Positions 51,604 through 60,016 are shown, counted from the stretch's first letter. The stretch: DNA of 64,000 bases from Paenibacillus phyllosphaerae (GCF_014192105.1 NZ_JACHXK010000017.1:62001-126000); one strand, 5' to 3'. The notes: generated by a model not told the origin, from the letters alone. Numbers and translations: made by a program.

Positions 51604-53154
51604 CTAATGCCCTCCGGCTGTCGGCGCAGGCTTCGCGCCTTGCTTGTCGCCGCGGGCTTCGAGGCCCGCGCGTCCCATCAGCAGCGCGAAGATGAGGGCG
51701 CCGGCCGGCAGAATGACCGACCACTGGAAGAGGAACAGAATCGAATCGGCCAGGTTGCCGAGCAGGACGTTGATGACGTCTTGGGACAAGCCCATCTGCG
51801 TCTGGATCGTCGGGTCCAGCAGCGCCTGGCCGCCTTTAATCTGCTCCGCTAGCTGCGGATCCACATTCGGCAACGCGTTCAGCCCATCCTGGAATACATG
51901 CTTCTGCATCGCGCCGAACACCGTGACGCCGAGGGCCGAGCCGATCGTCCGGAAGAAGGTAATGAGCGATGAAGCGGAGCCCTTATACTGGGGCGGTACC
52001 GAACCAAGCGTCGAGATGCTCAGGAGCGAGAAGGAGACGCCGATGCCAAGGCCAGTGACGATCATGAACAGGGTAATGTACAGGCGGCTCGTCGAGGCGT
52101 CCATGACAAAGCCGAGCAGCGACAGGCCGATGAATAACACCAACGCGGAGAATATCATAACGGTGCGATAACGCAGCTTGCCGGCAATCCGCCCGCCGAC
52201 CTGGCTGCTCAGCACGACGCCGATCAGCATCGGGGTCAGGACGGTGCTCGTCTCCGTCGCCGTCTTATGGAACACGCCTTGAATGAAGATCGGGATATAG
52301 GTTGCCGTGCCGATCATCGCTGCGCCGTACAGCAAGGAGATCATCATGCTGCTCGTGAACACGTTGTCCTTAAACAGCTTGAAGGCGATGATGGGATCCT
52401 TCGCCCGGCGCTCGCACGCGACGAATATGGCGGTCAGTACCGCTGAGGCAACGAACAAGCCGATCGTATTCCACGACGACCAAGCCCAGCCGTCGCTGCC
52501 GCCAAGCTCCAGGCCGAACATGAGGCAGAGCACCGCGGCAGCGAGCGTGATGGCTCCGGCCCAGTCGATGTTCTGCTTCTTATGGTTTGTCGACTCATGA
52601 TACGCCTTCAGGATGAATATGAACGACAATACGGCGATCGGCACGTTGATGTAAAAAATCCACCGCCAGCTGATGCTGTCGGTAATCGCGCCGCCCATGA
52701 TCGGGCCGAACACGTTCGAGATGCCGAAGACGGCGCCGAAGAGGCCCATCATCTTGCCGCGCTTCTCGGGCGGGAACAGATCGAAAATAATCGCGAATAC
52801 GATCGGGGTGACCGCGCCGCCGCCGATGCCTTGAATGGCCCGGTAAATAATGAGCTGTTCCATGTTCTGCGCCGTTCCGCACAGAATGGAGCCTGCCATG
52901 AACACGAACAGGCCCGCGAGGAAGAACCGCTTGCGCCCATACATATCCGACAGCTTGCCGAAGATCGGGGAACAGACGACCATCGCAATCATGTAGGCCG
53001 AATATACCCAGACAAACTTATCGAATCCGCCGAGTTTGGCAATAATTTGGGTCATGGCCGTCGATACGATCGTCTGATCGAGCGCCGACATGAACAAGCC
53101 TAACATGAGCCCCGCAATGACGAGTCCCATACTGCCGTTTTTTTTCGCTTCCAC
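51604..53154 (-). CDS. DHA2 family multidrug MFS exporter (EmrB/QacA type)
   Basis: This 516-residue protein has about 14 hydrophobic segments. The helix-1 motif LDQTIVSTAM and the loop motif GKLSDMYGRKRFFLAG (motif A) mark the DHA2 drug:H+ antiporters, and GPIMGGAITDSISWRWIFYI is the motif C region. The start is GTG at 53154 with GAGAGGT eight bases upstream. It shares an operon with the PadR gene, whose start lies seven bases after this stop. Two PadR-type operators overlap its promoter. Export of amphipathic or lipophilic drugs is likely. Confidence 0.95.
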   Translation of the reverse strand: MEAKKNGSMGLVIAGLMLGLFMSALDQTIVSTAMTQIIAKLGGFDKFVWVYSAYMIAMVVCSPIFGKLSDMYGRKRFFLAGLFVFMAGSILCGTAQNMEQLIIYRAIQGIGGGAVTPIVFAIIFDLFPPEKRGKMMGLFGAVFGISNVFGPIMGGAITDSISWRWIFYINVPIAVLSFIFILKAYHESTNHKKQNIDWAGAITLAAAVLCLMFGLELGGSDGWAWSSWNTIGLFVASAVLTAIFVACERRAKDPIIAFKLFKDNVFTSSMMISLLYGAAMIGTATYIPIFIQGVFHKTATETSTVLTPMLIGVVLSSQVGGRIAGKLRYRTVMIFSALVLFIGLSLLGFVMDASTSRLYITLFMIVTGLGIGVSFSLLSISTLGSVPPQYKGSASSLITFFRTIGSALGVTVFGAMQKHVFQDGLNALPNVDPQLAEQIKGGQALLDPTIQTQMGLSQDVINVLLGNLADSILFLFQWSVILPAGALIFALLMGRAGLEARGDKQGAKPAPTAGGH

Positions 53155-53176
53155 GTCGAATGACCTCTCTTGTGAC

Positions 53177-53192
53177 TACTCAAATTTGATTA
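53177..53192. promoter_or_regulatory. PadR operator O1 (near-palindrome)
   Basis: TACTCAAATTTGATTA differs from the perfect upstream copy at one base. It lies just after the predicted start site of the exporter operon. Confidence 0.82.
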
Positions 53193-53199
53193 CTTCGTT

Positions 53200-53227
53200 A
53201 GTATACTCAAATTTGAGTAAACTGCAA
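53200..53227 (-). promoter_or_regulatory. Promoter of the DHA2-PadR operon
   Basis: TTGCAG and TATACT on the minus strand are spaced by 16 bases. The perfect operator O2 fills the spacer and O1 lies downstream, so bound regulator would block the polymerase. Confidence 0.55.
53204..53219. promoter_or_regulatory. PadR operator O2 (perfect palindrome)
   Basis: TACTCAAATTTGAGTA is a perfect 16-bp palindrome; its centre is 27 bases from that of O1. Confidence 0.87.
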
Positions 53228-53231
53228 GGAT

Positions 53232-54044
53232 TTAATGGCTCGCAATCCCTTTCCTCATATATTCGTCCGGCGTTATGCCCAGGATCGCCTTGAAGTCTTT
53301 AATGAAGTGGGATTGATCGTAGTAACCGAGCTCGAAGGCAAGCTGCAGCAGATCCGGCTGGCTGCCCCGGTCGATCGCCTCTGCCGCGTTCTGCAGCCGA
53401 TACAGCTTGATGACCCACTTCGGCGGTACGCCGACATATTGGTCGAACAGCCGTTGCAGCTTGCGAATGTTCATGTCGTACCGTTCGCAAATCTGCTCTA
53501 CCTTCGTGATGCCGCGGTCACCGCTTATCTGCCCGATCAGCTGGCTGAGGAAGCTGGCCTGCGGATCCGGCTCGGGCAGGCGCGGCGCCAGCAGCGCTTC
53601 CATCCGATCCACCATGAGCGATTCCGAAGGCAGTGACAGCAGATCTTCCTCCAGTTCTCGCGAATCGGCGCCGAGCAGCTTGTCTACCGGCAGGGGCTCC
53701 CCGATGAGGCCGGAGACCGGCTTATTGATGAAGGGAAAGAAGCAGCCCGGCTTGAACTTAATGCCGAACACACAGCCTTTGCCTTGGACCAAATGGCCGA
53801 ATTTGGCTGTCGTGGGCGCGAAGACGCCGGAGCGTCCGCGTTCGATCACGAGATTGACGTTAGGGTTGGGGATCACGCTTTGCAGATAGGGAGGTTTGCC
53901 GGTCAGATCCCAGCTGACGATCCAATAGTGCTTGATGAAGGCGGCTGCGGCAGGCGATGGGGCATATCGGGAGAGGGTGAACTGCTTCTCGCCCTCCTGG
54001 AGCTGAAGGACGCCCATGCTTGGGCGTTCGGCTTGGTGATGCAC
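53232..54044 (-). CDS. AraC family transcriptional regulator
   Basis: This 270-residue protein has an N-terminal regulatory domain (about 1-150, with HYWIVSWDL and PNPNVNLVIERGRSG) and a C-terminal AraC helix-turn-helix pair (about 165-265, with CERYDMNIRKLQRLFDQYVG and ELGYYDQSHFIKDFKAILG). GTG at 54044 has AAGGAG about ten bases upstream. It lies upstream of the drug-exporter operon and divergent from an SRPBCC gene. The target genes and inducer are unknown. Confidence 0.93.
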   Translation of the reverse strand: MHHQAERPSMGVLQLQEGEKQFTLSRYAPSPAAAAFIKHYWIVSWDLTGKPPYLQSVIPNPNVNLVIERGRSGVFAPTTAKFGHLVQGKGCVFGIKFKPGCFFPFINKPVSGLIGEPLPVDKLLGADSRELEEDLLSLPSESLMVDRMEALLAPRLPEPDPQASFLSQLIGQISGDRGITKVEQICERYDMNIRKLQRLFDQYVGVPPKWVIKLYRLQNAAEAIDRGSQPDLLQLAFELGYYDQSHFIKDFKAILGITPDEYMRKGIASH

Positions 54045-54183
54045 GAATCGATCACTCCTTCTGGCTTTTGTCGCCTTTTTACAATACTTGCTAAAATGGG
54101 GCGTGCTATTCTCATACTAGCATAGAATTGAGGCCAGTCAGCGTGTCTTGCCATCACTTTGGATAAAGAAGGAGCTGCTACTA

Positions 54184-54636
54184 ATGGAGTTACGCTATGA
54201 GTTCTATATCGGCGCTTCGCCGGAGAAGGTATGGGAGGTGCTCGTCTCGCCGGAGGGGACGAAGAAAACGTTCTTCGGCTGCGTGATCGAATCTACGTTC
54301 GAGGAAGGCGCGCCGTACGCTTACGTCGGGCCTGGCAATGACGGAGATCAGACGGTTCATGTATACGGCACGCTCTTGGCTGTGAAGCCGGCTCAGGAGC
54401 TGAGTTATTGCGAACATCCGGGTCCTTCCTACTACGACAATCATGAGGAGCTCCAGTCCCGCGTCACCTTCACGCTTGAGGCGGTCGGGAATACGACGAA
54501 ACTGACGCTCGTGAACGATGAATGGACGCCTGCCGAACATCCTTCGCTGAACAATGCCAAATCGCATTGGTGGATGATCCTAAGCAATATCAAGACCGTC
54601 GCGGAGTCGGGGCAGCCGCTGGACTTCGGCTGGTAA
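54184..54636 (+). CDS. SRPBCC/AHSA1-type protein
   Basis: This 150-residue protein has the AHSA1/START-like fold signature: the YIGASPEKVWEVLVSPEGTKK start, a central beta region and the NDEWTPAEHPSLNNAKSHWW C-terminal helix. START-like proteins have a deep hydrophobic pocket for small ligands. The ATG at 54184 has AAGGAG nine bases upstream. It lies divergent from the AraC gene, so both may be regulated together. Confidence 0.88.
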   Translation: MELRYEFYIGASPEKVWEVLVSPEGTKKTFFGCVIESTFEEGAPYAYVGPGNDGDQTVHVYGTLLAVKPAQELSYCEHPGPSYYDNHEELQSRVTFTLEAVGNTTKLTLVNDEWTPAEHPSLNNAKSHWWMILSNIKTVAESGQPLDFGW

Positions 54637-54732
54637 CCGCCGAAGGCGGACAAGCCGAGGTGATGGTTCTTCCCGTGCGGCTTCATGCCGCGCAAGCCGC
54701 AATTCGCGAATCTTCACCGTCTTTCTACAAAG

Positions 54733-54762
54733 CCCTCATGCCTAGAAGGTATGGGGTTTTTT
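54733..54762 (+). terminator. Terminator after the SRPBCC gene
   Basis: CCC-t-CAT-g-CCT pairs with AGG-t-ATG-GGG, followed by TTTTTT. Confidence 0.8.
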
Positions 54763-54876
54763 GCGTGGATATAAATACCAGTGACCGCCAAGCAAAGGAT
54801 TGATGGCCTATAAAGTCGAATATATGAAGATCGCATTATAGGTTAGGTTTAGGAAGGCTGGCAGGGGGAGATTGGC

Positions 54877-56448
54877 ATGACACTGACGCTGAGCGAGCTT
54901 ATCACGCAGTGGAAGCAGCGTTGTTACGAGGAAGGCATGGATCCGGCCGAGGTGCCGGGATTCAGCGGGTATTTGACGGAAGAGGAGCTGCAGGCGCGGC
55001 TGATCCAATATAGTGAGTTTATCGAAGTGACGACGTTCTTCGTCGAGAAGTTTCTCGCGGCGTTAACGGGCAGTCCCATGCTCATCTGTATTTTCGACGC
55101 GGAGGGATATGTTCTCGATATGGGGGGCAATTCCGCCATTCTGAATACCGTCCGCACGCTCGGCATCGTCCCGGGCGTACAGTTCGGCAAGACGCAAATG
55201 GGCCCCAACGCACCCGCGTTATGCCTTATGCTTAGGCAGCCCTTATGCTTGCAGGGGCAGGAACATCACCATGAGGTGATTCAAGGGATGGCATGCTGGG
55301 CGATTCCCATCATGGCGGAAGGAGGGAAGCGGCCGGTCGGCGCCATCTCGATCATGACGAGCCTGGATCTCGCCCATTCGTACTTAGGCGTGTTGCTGGC
55401 GACGGTAACGGATTCCATTGAGCGGGAGATTCAATTGCGGAAGCAGAATACGCAGCTTCAAATTCTGAATCAGGTGCTCGTCAATACGAACTATTACGGA
55501 TTGATCATCACGGATGCGGAGGGCCACGTCATCGAGATGAACGCGCCCATCGCGAATTTGTTCGAGCATGGCTTGATTGAAGCTGGGGTCGGCTCCAGCG
55601 TATTCGAAATCGGTCTTGTGGCGAACTATTTTGAACGTGTGATGCGGAGCGGGAATGAAGTGGTCGGCGCTGAGCTCAAGCTGCGGACCGCAGGCGCGGC
55701 GAAGCATTATTTGCTCGATGTGGTCCCGATCCATGATGAGCAGGGAATGCTCATTCGCGTAGTCGGCAGCCTGCGCGATATTACGGAGCTGAAGACGACC
55801 GAAGAGGTGCTCCGCAATACGGAGAAGCTGGTCTTCGCCGGCCGCCTGGCCGTCAGCATCGCCCATGAGGTGCGCAATCCGCTGACTGTGGTGAAGGGAC
55901 TGCTCCAATACGCGGGCGGGAAGCTGGCGCATCACGATCTGGTCATGTCGGAGCTCGAACGTATGAATCTCATCGTCGGCGAGTTCATGATTCTCGGCAA
56001 GCCGCAGGCCGCGCAATTCAAGGAGGAGAGCTGCGTGGTCATCCTTGATGAGGTACTGCGGATCTTCGGTATCCAGGCGGCAATGAACGGCCTTGCCATC
56101 ACGACCGAGATGCGCGGGGACAAGCCGATCCTTTGCGACCGGAATCAGATCAAGCAGGTGTTCCTGAACATCCTGCGCAATGCCCAGGAAGCGATGCCTT
56201 ATGGCGGGAAGATTCAAATTGAGCTCGATGTGCGGGAGGACCGCCAACATATCCGGTTCACGGACGAGGGGAGCGGGATGAGCGAAGAGGTGCAGAAGCG
56301 GCTCGGAGAGCCGTTCTTGACGACCAAGCCGGACGGCAACGGCCTTGGCTTGATGATCGTCCGCAAAATCATCGCTGCTCATCAGGGCACGATGTCCGTG
56401 GAGAGCCGCATTGGCGAAGGGACGAGCGTGGAGCTTTGTCTGCCTTAA
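54877..56448 (+). CDS. Soluble PAS/GAF-type sensor histidine kinase
   Basis: This 523-residue protein has no membrane segment. In order it has a GAF-like domain resembling the N-terminal sensor of AcoR activators (about 60-190; MGPNAPALCLMLRQPLCLQG), a PAS domain (about 195-310; YYGLIITDAEGHVIEMNAPI), a HisKA dimerisation domain with the phospho-accepting His in SIAHEVRNPL (about 329), and a HATPase domain with the N box ILRNAQEA, GSGMSE and GNGLGL. It looks like the cytoplasmic sporulation-phosphorelay kinases of the Bacillota. No response regulator is adjacent. The ribosome site GGGGGAG lies before ATG 54877. Confidence 0.92.
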   Translation: MTLTLSELITQWKQRCYEEGMDPAEVPGFSGYLTEEELQARLIQYSEFIEVTTFFVEKFLAALTGSPMLICIFDAEGYVLDMGGNSAILNTVRTLGIVPGVQFGKTQMGPNAPALCLMLRQPLCLQGQEHHHEVIQGMACWAIPIMAEGGKRPVGAISIMTSLDLAHSYLGVLLATVTDSIEREIQLRKQNTQLQILNQVLVNTNYYGLIITDAEGHVIEMNAPIANLFEHGLIEAGVGSSVFEIGLVANYFERVMRSGNEVVGAELKLRTAGAAKHYLLDVVPIHDEQGMLIRVVGSLRDITELKTTEEVLRNTEKLVFAGRLAVSIAHEVRNPLTVVKGLLQYAGGKLAHHDLVMSELERMNLIVGEFMILGKPQAAQFKEESCVVILDEVLRIFGIQAAMNGLAITTEMRGDKPILCDRNQIKQVFLNILRNAQEAMPYGGKIQIELDVREDRQHIRFTDEGSGMSEEVQKRLGEPFLTTKPDGNGLGLMIVRKIIAAHQGTMSVESRIGEGTSVELCLP

Positions 56449-56470
56449 GCGAATCGGGTTTTCGATAGAA

Positions 56471-56505
56471 GCGTTTGCTGGCTCCATGCCGGCAAGCGCT
56501 TTTTG
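56471..56505 (+). terminator. Terminator after the soluble kinase
   Basis: GCGTTTGCTGG pairs with CCGGCAAGCGC (one G-U), followed by TTTTTGCC. Confidence 0.85.
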
Positions 56506-56630
56506 CCTATCGGCACCATTCTCCAATCTGAGAAGGGAGAAATCCCTCTTTACAGGCTGCCGAATCGCTGTTAGTATTTTCCACTAATAACCATGTGCGA
56601 GTGCGAATGAATGATGACAGGGGTGGTGCA

Positions 56631-57881
56631 ATGCGGCTGAGTACGTGGCTCGATACATGGAAATACCCTTCAATCTTGCTGATCAGCGTCGGCGTTACGA
56701 ATATCGGGGCGTGGATATACCTGATCGCGCTGAATCTGATGCTGCTGGACATGACAAGTTCGCCGCTTGCGATCTCGGCCCTCTATGTCATTAAGCCTCT
56801 GGCCACGCTGTGCACGAATCTGTGGTCCGGCAGCCTGATCGACCGAATGAACAAGCGCAGGCTGATGGTGGCCCTGGATCTGATTCGGGCGGCGCTGATC
56901 GTGTTCATGCCGCTATGTACGTCGATGTGGCAGGTCTTCGTCCTCGTCTTCCTCGTGAGCGCCGCGGGCTCGATCTTCGGTCCGGCCTCGATGGCTTATG
57001 TGACTAAGCTTATTCCCGGCGACCAACGCCCGCGCTACAACTCGATTCAGAGCTTCATCCATTCCGGCGCGTTCCTGACCGGTCCGGCGGCTGCGGGACT
57101 GCTGTTCCTCGTCGGTCCGCCGAGCGCGGCGATCTACGTAACGGCTGTGGCAATGTTGCTCTCGGGCCTCGTCCTGATGCTGCTGCCCAATGTGGAAGGT
57201 ACGCCTCAGGGTGGCGAGCAGGCGGCCAAGTTGTCCTGGTCGGTGGTGAAGACGGACTTAAGGCTCGTGATCGCTTTCGGCCGCAAGCAGGTCTACGTCA
57301 TGACGATCTGGTTCCTGTACAGCCTCATTCTGGTTGTCATTGCCTCGGCGATGGATTCGCTGGAGGTGGCCTTCTCCAAGCAGGTGCTCGGTTTGACCGA
57401 CAGCGAGTACGGCTTGCTCGTCAGCACCGCAGGCGCGGGCATTATGATCGGTGCCTTCATCAATACGCTCGTCGTGAAGAGGGCTGCGCCAACGTTCATG
57501 GTCGGGATCGGAACGCTAGGCGTCTGCTTAGGCTATCTCATCTACGCGTTCTCGCATTCGTTCATGGCCGCAGCCGTCGGGTTTGTCGTGCTGGCCTTCT
57601 GGCTGGCCTTCGTCAACTCGGGCTTCGCGACCTTCTATCAGGCGAATGTGCCGGTGGAAGTCATGGGGCGGGTCGGCAGTCTGCTGGGCCTCATCGAGGC
57701 TGCGCTTGCCATGTTGGCCACCCTGCTGTTCGGCGCGGCTGCGCAGTGGCTGTCCATTCCGCTCGTCGTCATGACAGGCGCCGTGGGCATGGCGGTCTTC
57801 GGCATTATGCTCGCGGTCTGCTGCTTGTACGGGGGACGCGGGCAGACGAGCGGATCCCCGGCTCACTTGAAGGACGTATGA
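56631..57881 (+). CDS. MFS transporter
   Basis: This 416-residue protein has about 12 hydrophobic segments in two halves, with the loop motif SGSLIDRMNKRRLMVALD between helices 2 and 3. It resembles the MFS_3 group of exporters, which includes enterobactin exporter EntS-like proteins. The start at 56631 follows GGGGTGG; the upstream frame start at 56595 lacks a ribosome site. Substrate is unknown. It ends at a convergent terminator. Confidence 0.9.
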   Translation: MRLSTWLDTWKYPSILLISVGVTNIGAWIYLIALNLMLLDMTSSPLAISALYVIKPLATLCTNLWSGSLIDRMNKRRLMVALDLIRAALIVFMPLCTSMWQVFVLVFLVSAAGSIFGPASMAYVTKLIPGDQRPRYNSIQSFIHSGAFLTGPAAAGLLFLVGPPSAAIYVTAVAMLLSGLVLMLLPNVEGTPQGGEQAAKLSWSVVKTDLRLVIAFGRKQVYVMTIWFLYSLILVVIASAMDSLEVAFSKQVLGLTDSEYGLLVSTAGAGIMIGAFINTLVVKRAAPTFMVGIGTLGVCLGYLIYAFSHSFMAAAVGFVVLAFWLAFVNSGFATFYQANVPVEVMGRVGSLLGLIEAALAMLATLLFGAAAQWLSIPLVVMTGAVGMAVFGIMLAVCCLYGGRGQTSGSPAHLKDV

Positions 57882-57887
57882 AGAAAA

Positions 57888-57930
57888 GGCGGCTTCTCCA
57901 TTGCAGACCATGCAATGGGGAAGCCGCCTA
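57888..57930. terminator. Terminator between the MFS and CMD genes
   Basis: AGGCGGCTTC/GAAGCCGCCT with an inner CATTGC/GCAATG stem, between convergent genes. Confidence 0.82.
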
Positions 57931-57964
57931 TTGGCGCGTGGGCTCCAGTGCGTGCCGGTGCTCG

Positions 57965-58393
57965 TTAGCTCGGCATCATGCCTGTTGTAATCGCGATTCG
58001 GTTCCAACCGTTGATCGTGATGATCGTCATTAGAATCTCGCTCAGCTGGCGGTTGTCGAAGTGGCGGGCCGCTTCTTCATAGACGGCATCCGGCACATGC
58101 TTCTCAGATACGAGCGTCACGGCCTCGGTCAGCGCCAGCACCGCCTGCTCGGCTTCGGAGAAGAAAGGCGTATCCCGCCATGCGGAGACGGTGTAGATCC
58201 GCTGTTCGCTCTCGCCGATCGCGCGGGCGTCCTTCGCGTGCATATCCAGGCAGAAGGCGCAGCCGTTCAGCTGGGAGGCGCGGATTTTGATCAGCTCGAT
58301 CAGCTTCTTATCGAGCTCCGTGTTGGCGACTTGCTCGGCGAAATTCTTCATGGCCGTATAGCTGGCTGCGTGCAGGGATGGACGTTTTGTCAT
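57965..58393 (-). CDS. Carboxymuconolactone decarboxylase-family (AhpD-like) protein
   Basis: This protein of about 142 residues has the CMD/AhpD core with CAFCLDMH (CxxC then His two residues on), flanked by IKIRASQLNG before and DTPFFSEAEQAVLALTEAVT after. The CxxC and His are the redox-active set of AhpD-type alkylhydroperoxidases. ATG at 58393 follows AAGGAGG, and a longer frame lacks a ribosome site. Its promoter region has an ECF41-like element; genes of this family are the classic partners of ECF41 sigma factors (established). No such sigma gene is in the window. Confidence 0.92.
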   Translation of the reverse strand: MTKRPSLHAASYTAMKNFAEQVANTELDKKLIELIKIRASQLNGCAFCLDMHAKDARAIGESEQRIYTVSAWRDTPFFSEAEQAVLALTEAVTLVSEKHVPDAVYEEAARHFDNRQLSEILMTIITINGWNRIAITTGMMPS

Positions 58394-58453
58394 GGGTAGT
58401 TCCTCCTTAAAGTTAGCGCGCCGATCAGGCGCTTGCGTCTTACTCACTAACAA

Positions 58454-58481
58454 GACGGAGGGAACCGTGCATTCTGTGACA
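58454..58481 (-). promoter_or_regulatory. ECF41-like promoter of the CMD gene
   Basis: On the minus strand TGTCACA (58475-58481) is followed by CGTC (58454-58457) after 17 bases, 61 bases before the start codon. The ECF41 promoter is known as TGTCACA, a spacer of about 16, and CGTC, in front of CMD, oxidoreductase or epimerase genes. Match and gene type agree. Confidence 0.6.
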
Positions 58482-58521
58482 TCATGGCGAGAGAAATTTG
58501 GAGAAGAAGCGGACAGCACGA

Positions 58522-58553
58522 AAAAAACGGATGATGCACGTAGCACCATCCGT
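58522..58553 (-). terminator. Terminator of the DUF420 gene
   Basis: On the minus strand ACGGATG/CATCCGT with an inner GTGCT/GCAT-type stem is followed by TTTTTTT. Confidence 0.87.
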
Positions 58554-58571
58554 CAGGTCGCAAGTCAAAGG

Positions 58572-59132
58572 TTATTGTCCGTAGTACGGCGAAATCATCA
58601 GATACACGATAACGCCCGTAAGCGATACGTACAGCCATAGAGGCATCGTCCAGCGGACGATCTTCTTATGCCGCTCCACCTGCATGTTGAGGCCCCGCGC
58701 CGTCGAGATGAGCGCGAGCGGGACGATCACGATCGCCAGCAGGATGTGGGTGATCAGGATGAAGAAGTAGATCCCGCGCAGAATGCCGGTCCCGCCGTAG
58801 GAAGTCGATTCCGACAGGCCGTGATAAGTGACATACGAAATCAGGAATAGCGTCGTAGAGGTGAACGCCGCAAAGATAAACCGTTTATGCAGCGTAATAT
58901 TCTTCTTCATAATAAAATACAGCGCGGCAAGCAAGAACACGAAGGTGAAGCTGTTGAAGATCGCATTGAGCATCGGCAGCAAATAAATATTGAAGCCGAC
59001 CTCCCCGTCATATCCGGGCAGGAAGAACAGGACGGCGACCAACACGTTAATCGCGATCGACAGCGTGACGATCAACGTGGTGTAATTGCGCGGCTTGTCC
59101 GCAGGGGCAGCGGCGTTCCGGTTCGAAGTCAT
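58572..59132 (-). CDS. DUF420 membrane protein (YozB/CtaM-like)
   Basis: This protein of about 186 residues has five hydrophobic segments and the DUF420 pattern: MLNAIFNSF early, KKNITLHKRFIF, SYVTYHGLSE, and HKKIVRWTMPLWLYVSLTGV at the end, with conserved histidines that could bind haem or copper. The Bacillus YozB and staphylococcal CtaM homologues are needed for function or maturation of haem-copper oxidases (established for CtaM). The start at 59132 has AGGAG at good spacing. No cytochrome oxidase genes are in the window, so the link is by family only. Confidence 0.9.
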   Translation of the reverse strand: MTSNRNAAAPADKPRNYTTLIVTLSIAINVLVAVLFFLPGYDGEVGFNIYLLPMLNAIFNSFTFVFLLAALYFIMKKNITLHKRFIFAAFTSTTLFLISYVTYHGLSESTSYGGTGILRGIYFFILITHILLAIVIVPLALISTARGLNMQVERHKKIVRWTMPLWLYVSLTGVIVYLMISPYYGQ

Positions 59133-59336
59133 CGTTATGGCTCCTTTGGCAGTTTGGTTACCTCTTAACAGTAGCCGATCTGCGCTAGGCATCGCAACCG
59201 GGTCGGGGCGGGAGTTCTAACAGATTTGTGGCGCGCGTATGACCCTTTTTTGAACAGGGGATCGTGCAACATTCGCGAAGCCTCTTTCGTCTAAAAATTG
59301 GAAACCAAACGGTGGGCGGCATACGGGAGGTGCTTC

Positions 59337-59655
59337 ATGGCGAGTAAGAGAAGCAAGCTGATCTACATCTTGGCTGTGATTATCGCGATCGCCATTGCGG
59401 TGCGGTGAGACGTTCGAGTTGTTTTATTTTCCATCTCCGGCTGAGACTGATATTCCATTCCGTTTCATGGTCATTACGACGGAAGGCAACATGATTGCCC
59501 GCATGAGGCTTGGGGTCAACGAACACGAGATCATACAGGATTTCAAAGTCCGCGAAAAGGCCGTCACGTGGATCGACCTGCCCGAATCTACGGACCACAG
59601 CTACGAATTCCATTACACTTATTACGATCAGGACGGTCAGGCGATCGACCGGTAA
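59337..59655 (+). pseudogene. Frameshifted small membrane-anchored protein
   Basis: An ATG at 59337 has GGGAGG six bases upstream and encodes a single membrane helix (SKLIYILAVIIAIAIAVR) that stops at TGA 59406-59408. A different frame directly continues from about 59398 to a stop at 59653-59655 with a soluble, aromatic-rich domain (FELFYFPSPAETDIPFRFMV) that has no ribosome site of its own. Joining the two gives a plausible one-helix anchored protein of about 105 residues. I read this as one gene broken by one extra or two missing bases, or a sequencing error. The alternative is a 23-residue membrane peptide followed by an unrelated frame. Confidence 0.5.
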
Positions 59656-59706
59656 GCCGTAATCATGACAGATGCAGCCGCTAGGCATACAGAGTCGCGT
59701 TTCAAC

Positions 59707-59715
59707 TTATCCACA
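59707..59715 (+). promoter_or_regulatory. Consensus DnaA box, upstream outlier
   Basis: TTATCCACA is a perfect DnaA box, 192 bases left of the dense cluster that starts at 59907. Confidence 0.6.
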
Positions 59716-59906
59716 CGGGGTTATAGGGTTATCCCGCAGCATCCGGTTCACTTGCCGGATCAACTTCATTCTCCTAACCAGGGAGGCAGATTCTAATAGG
59801 ATCGCCGTTTGGTAGATCCAGAAGTTTCTATTAGATTCCAGTTTCTGTGTTATGGTGAACCTGGTAACTAGCGCACAATGTACCCCTTTGTGAACTTCCT
59901 CACAGC

Positions 59907-60016
59907 TTATCCACAGTTATCCACAGAGTTATCAACATCATCCACACGTAAAATTTGCCTGATGTGAACAATGTTTGCTGATCGTATTAACATATCCACA
60001 ATTTTAAATATCCACA
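59907..60016 (+). other. DnaA-box cluster
   Basis: Six boxes in the same orientation lie in 110 bases: perfect TTATCCACA at 59907 and 59917, one-mismatch forms at 59929 (TTATCAACA), 59938 (TCATCCACA), 59992 and 60008 (ATATCCACA). The first four are spaced 10, 12 and 9 bases, about one helical turn each. The stretch is AT-rich after 59990. It lies between the frameshifted gene and a polysaccharide deacetylase gene, with no dnaA, dnaN or rpmH near, so it is not an ordinary oriC. It may titrate DnaA or regulate the downstream gene. Confidence 0.75.
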
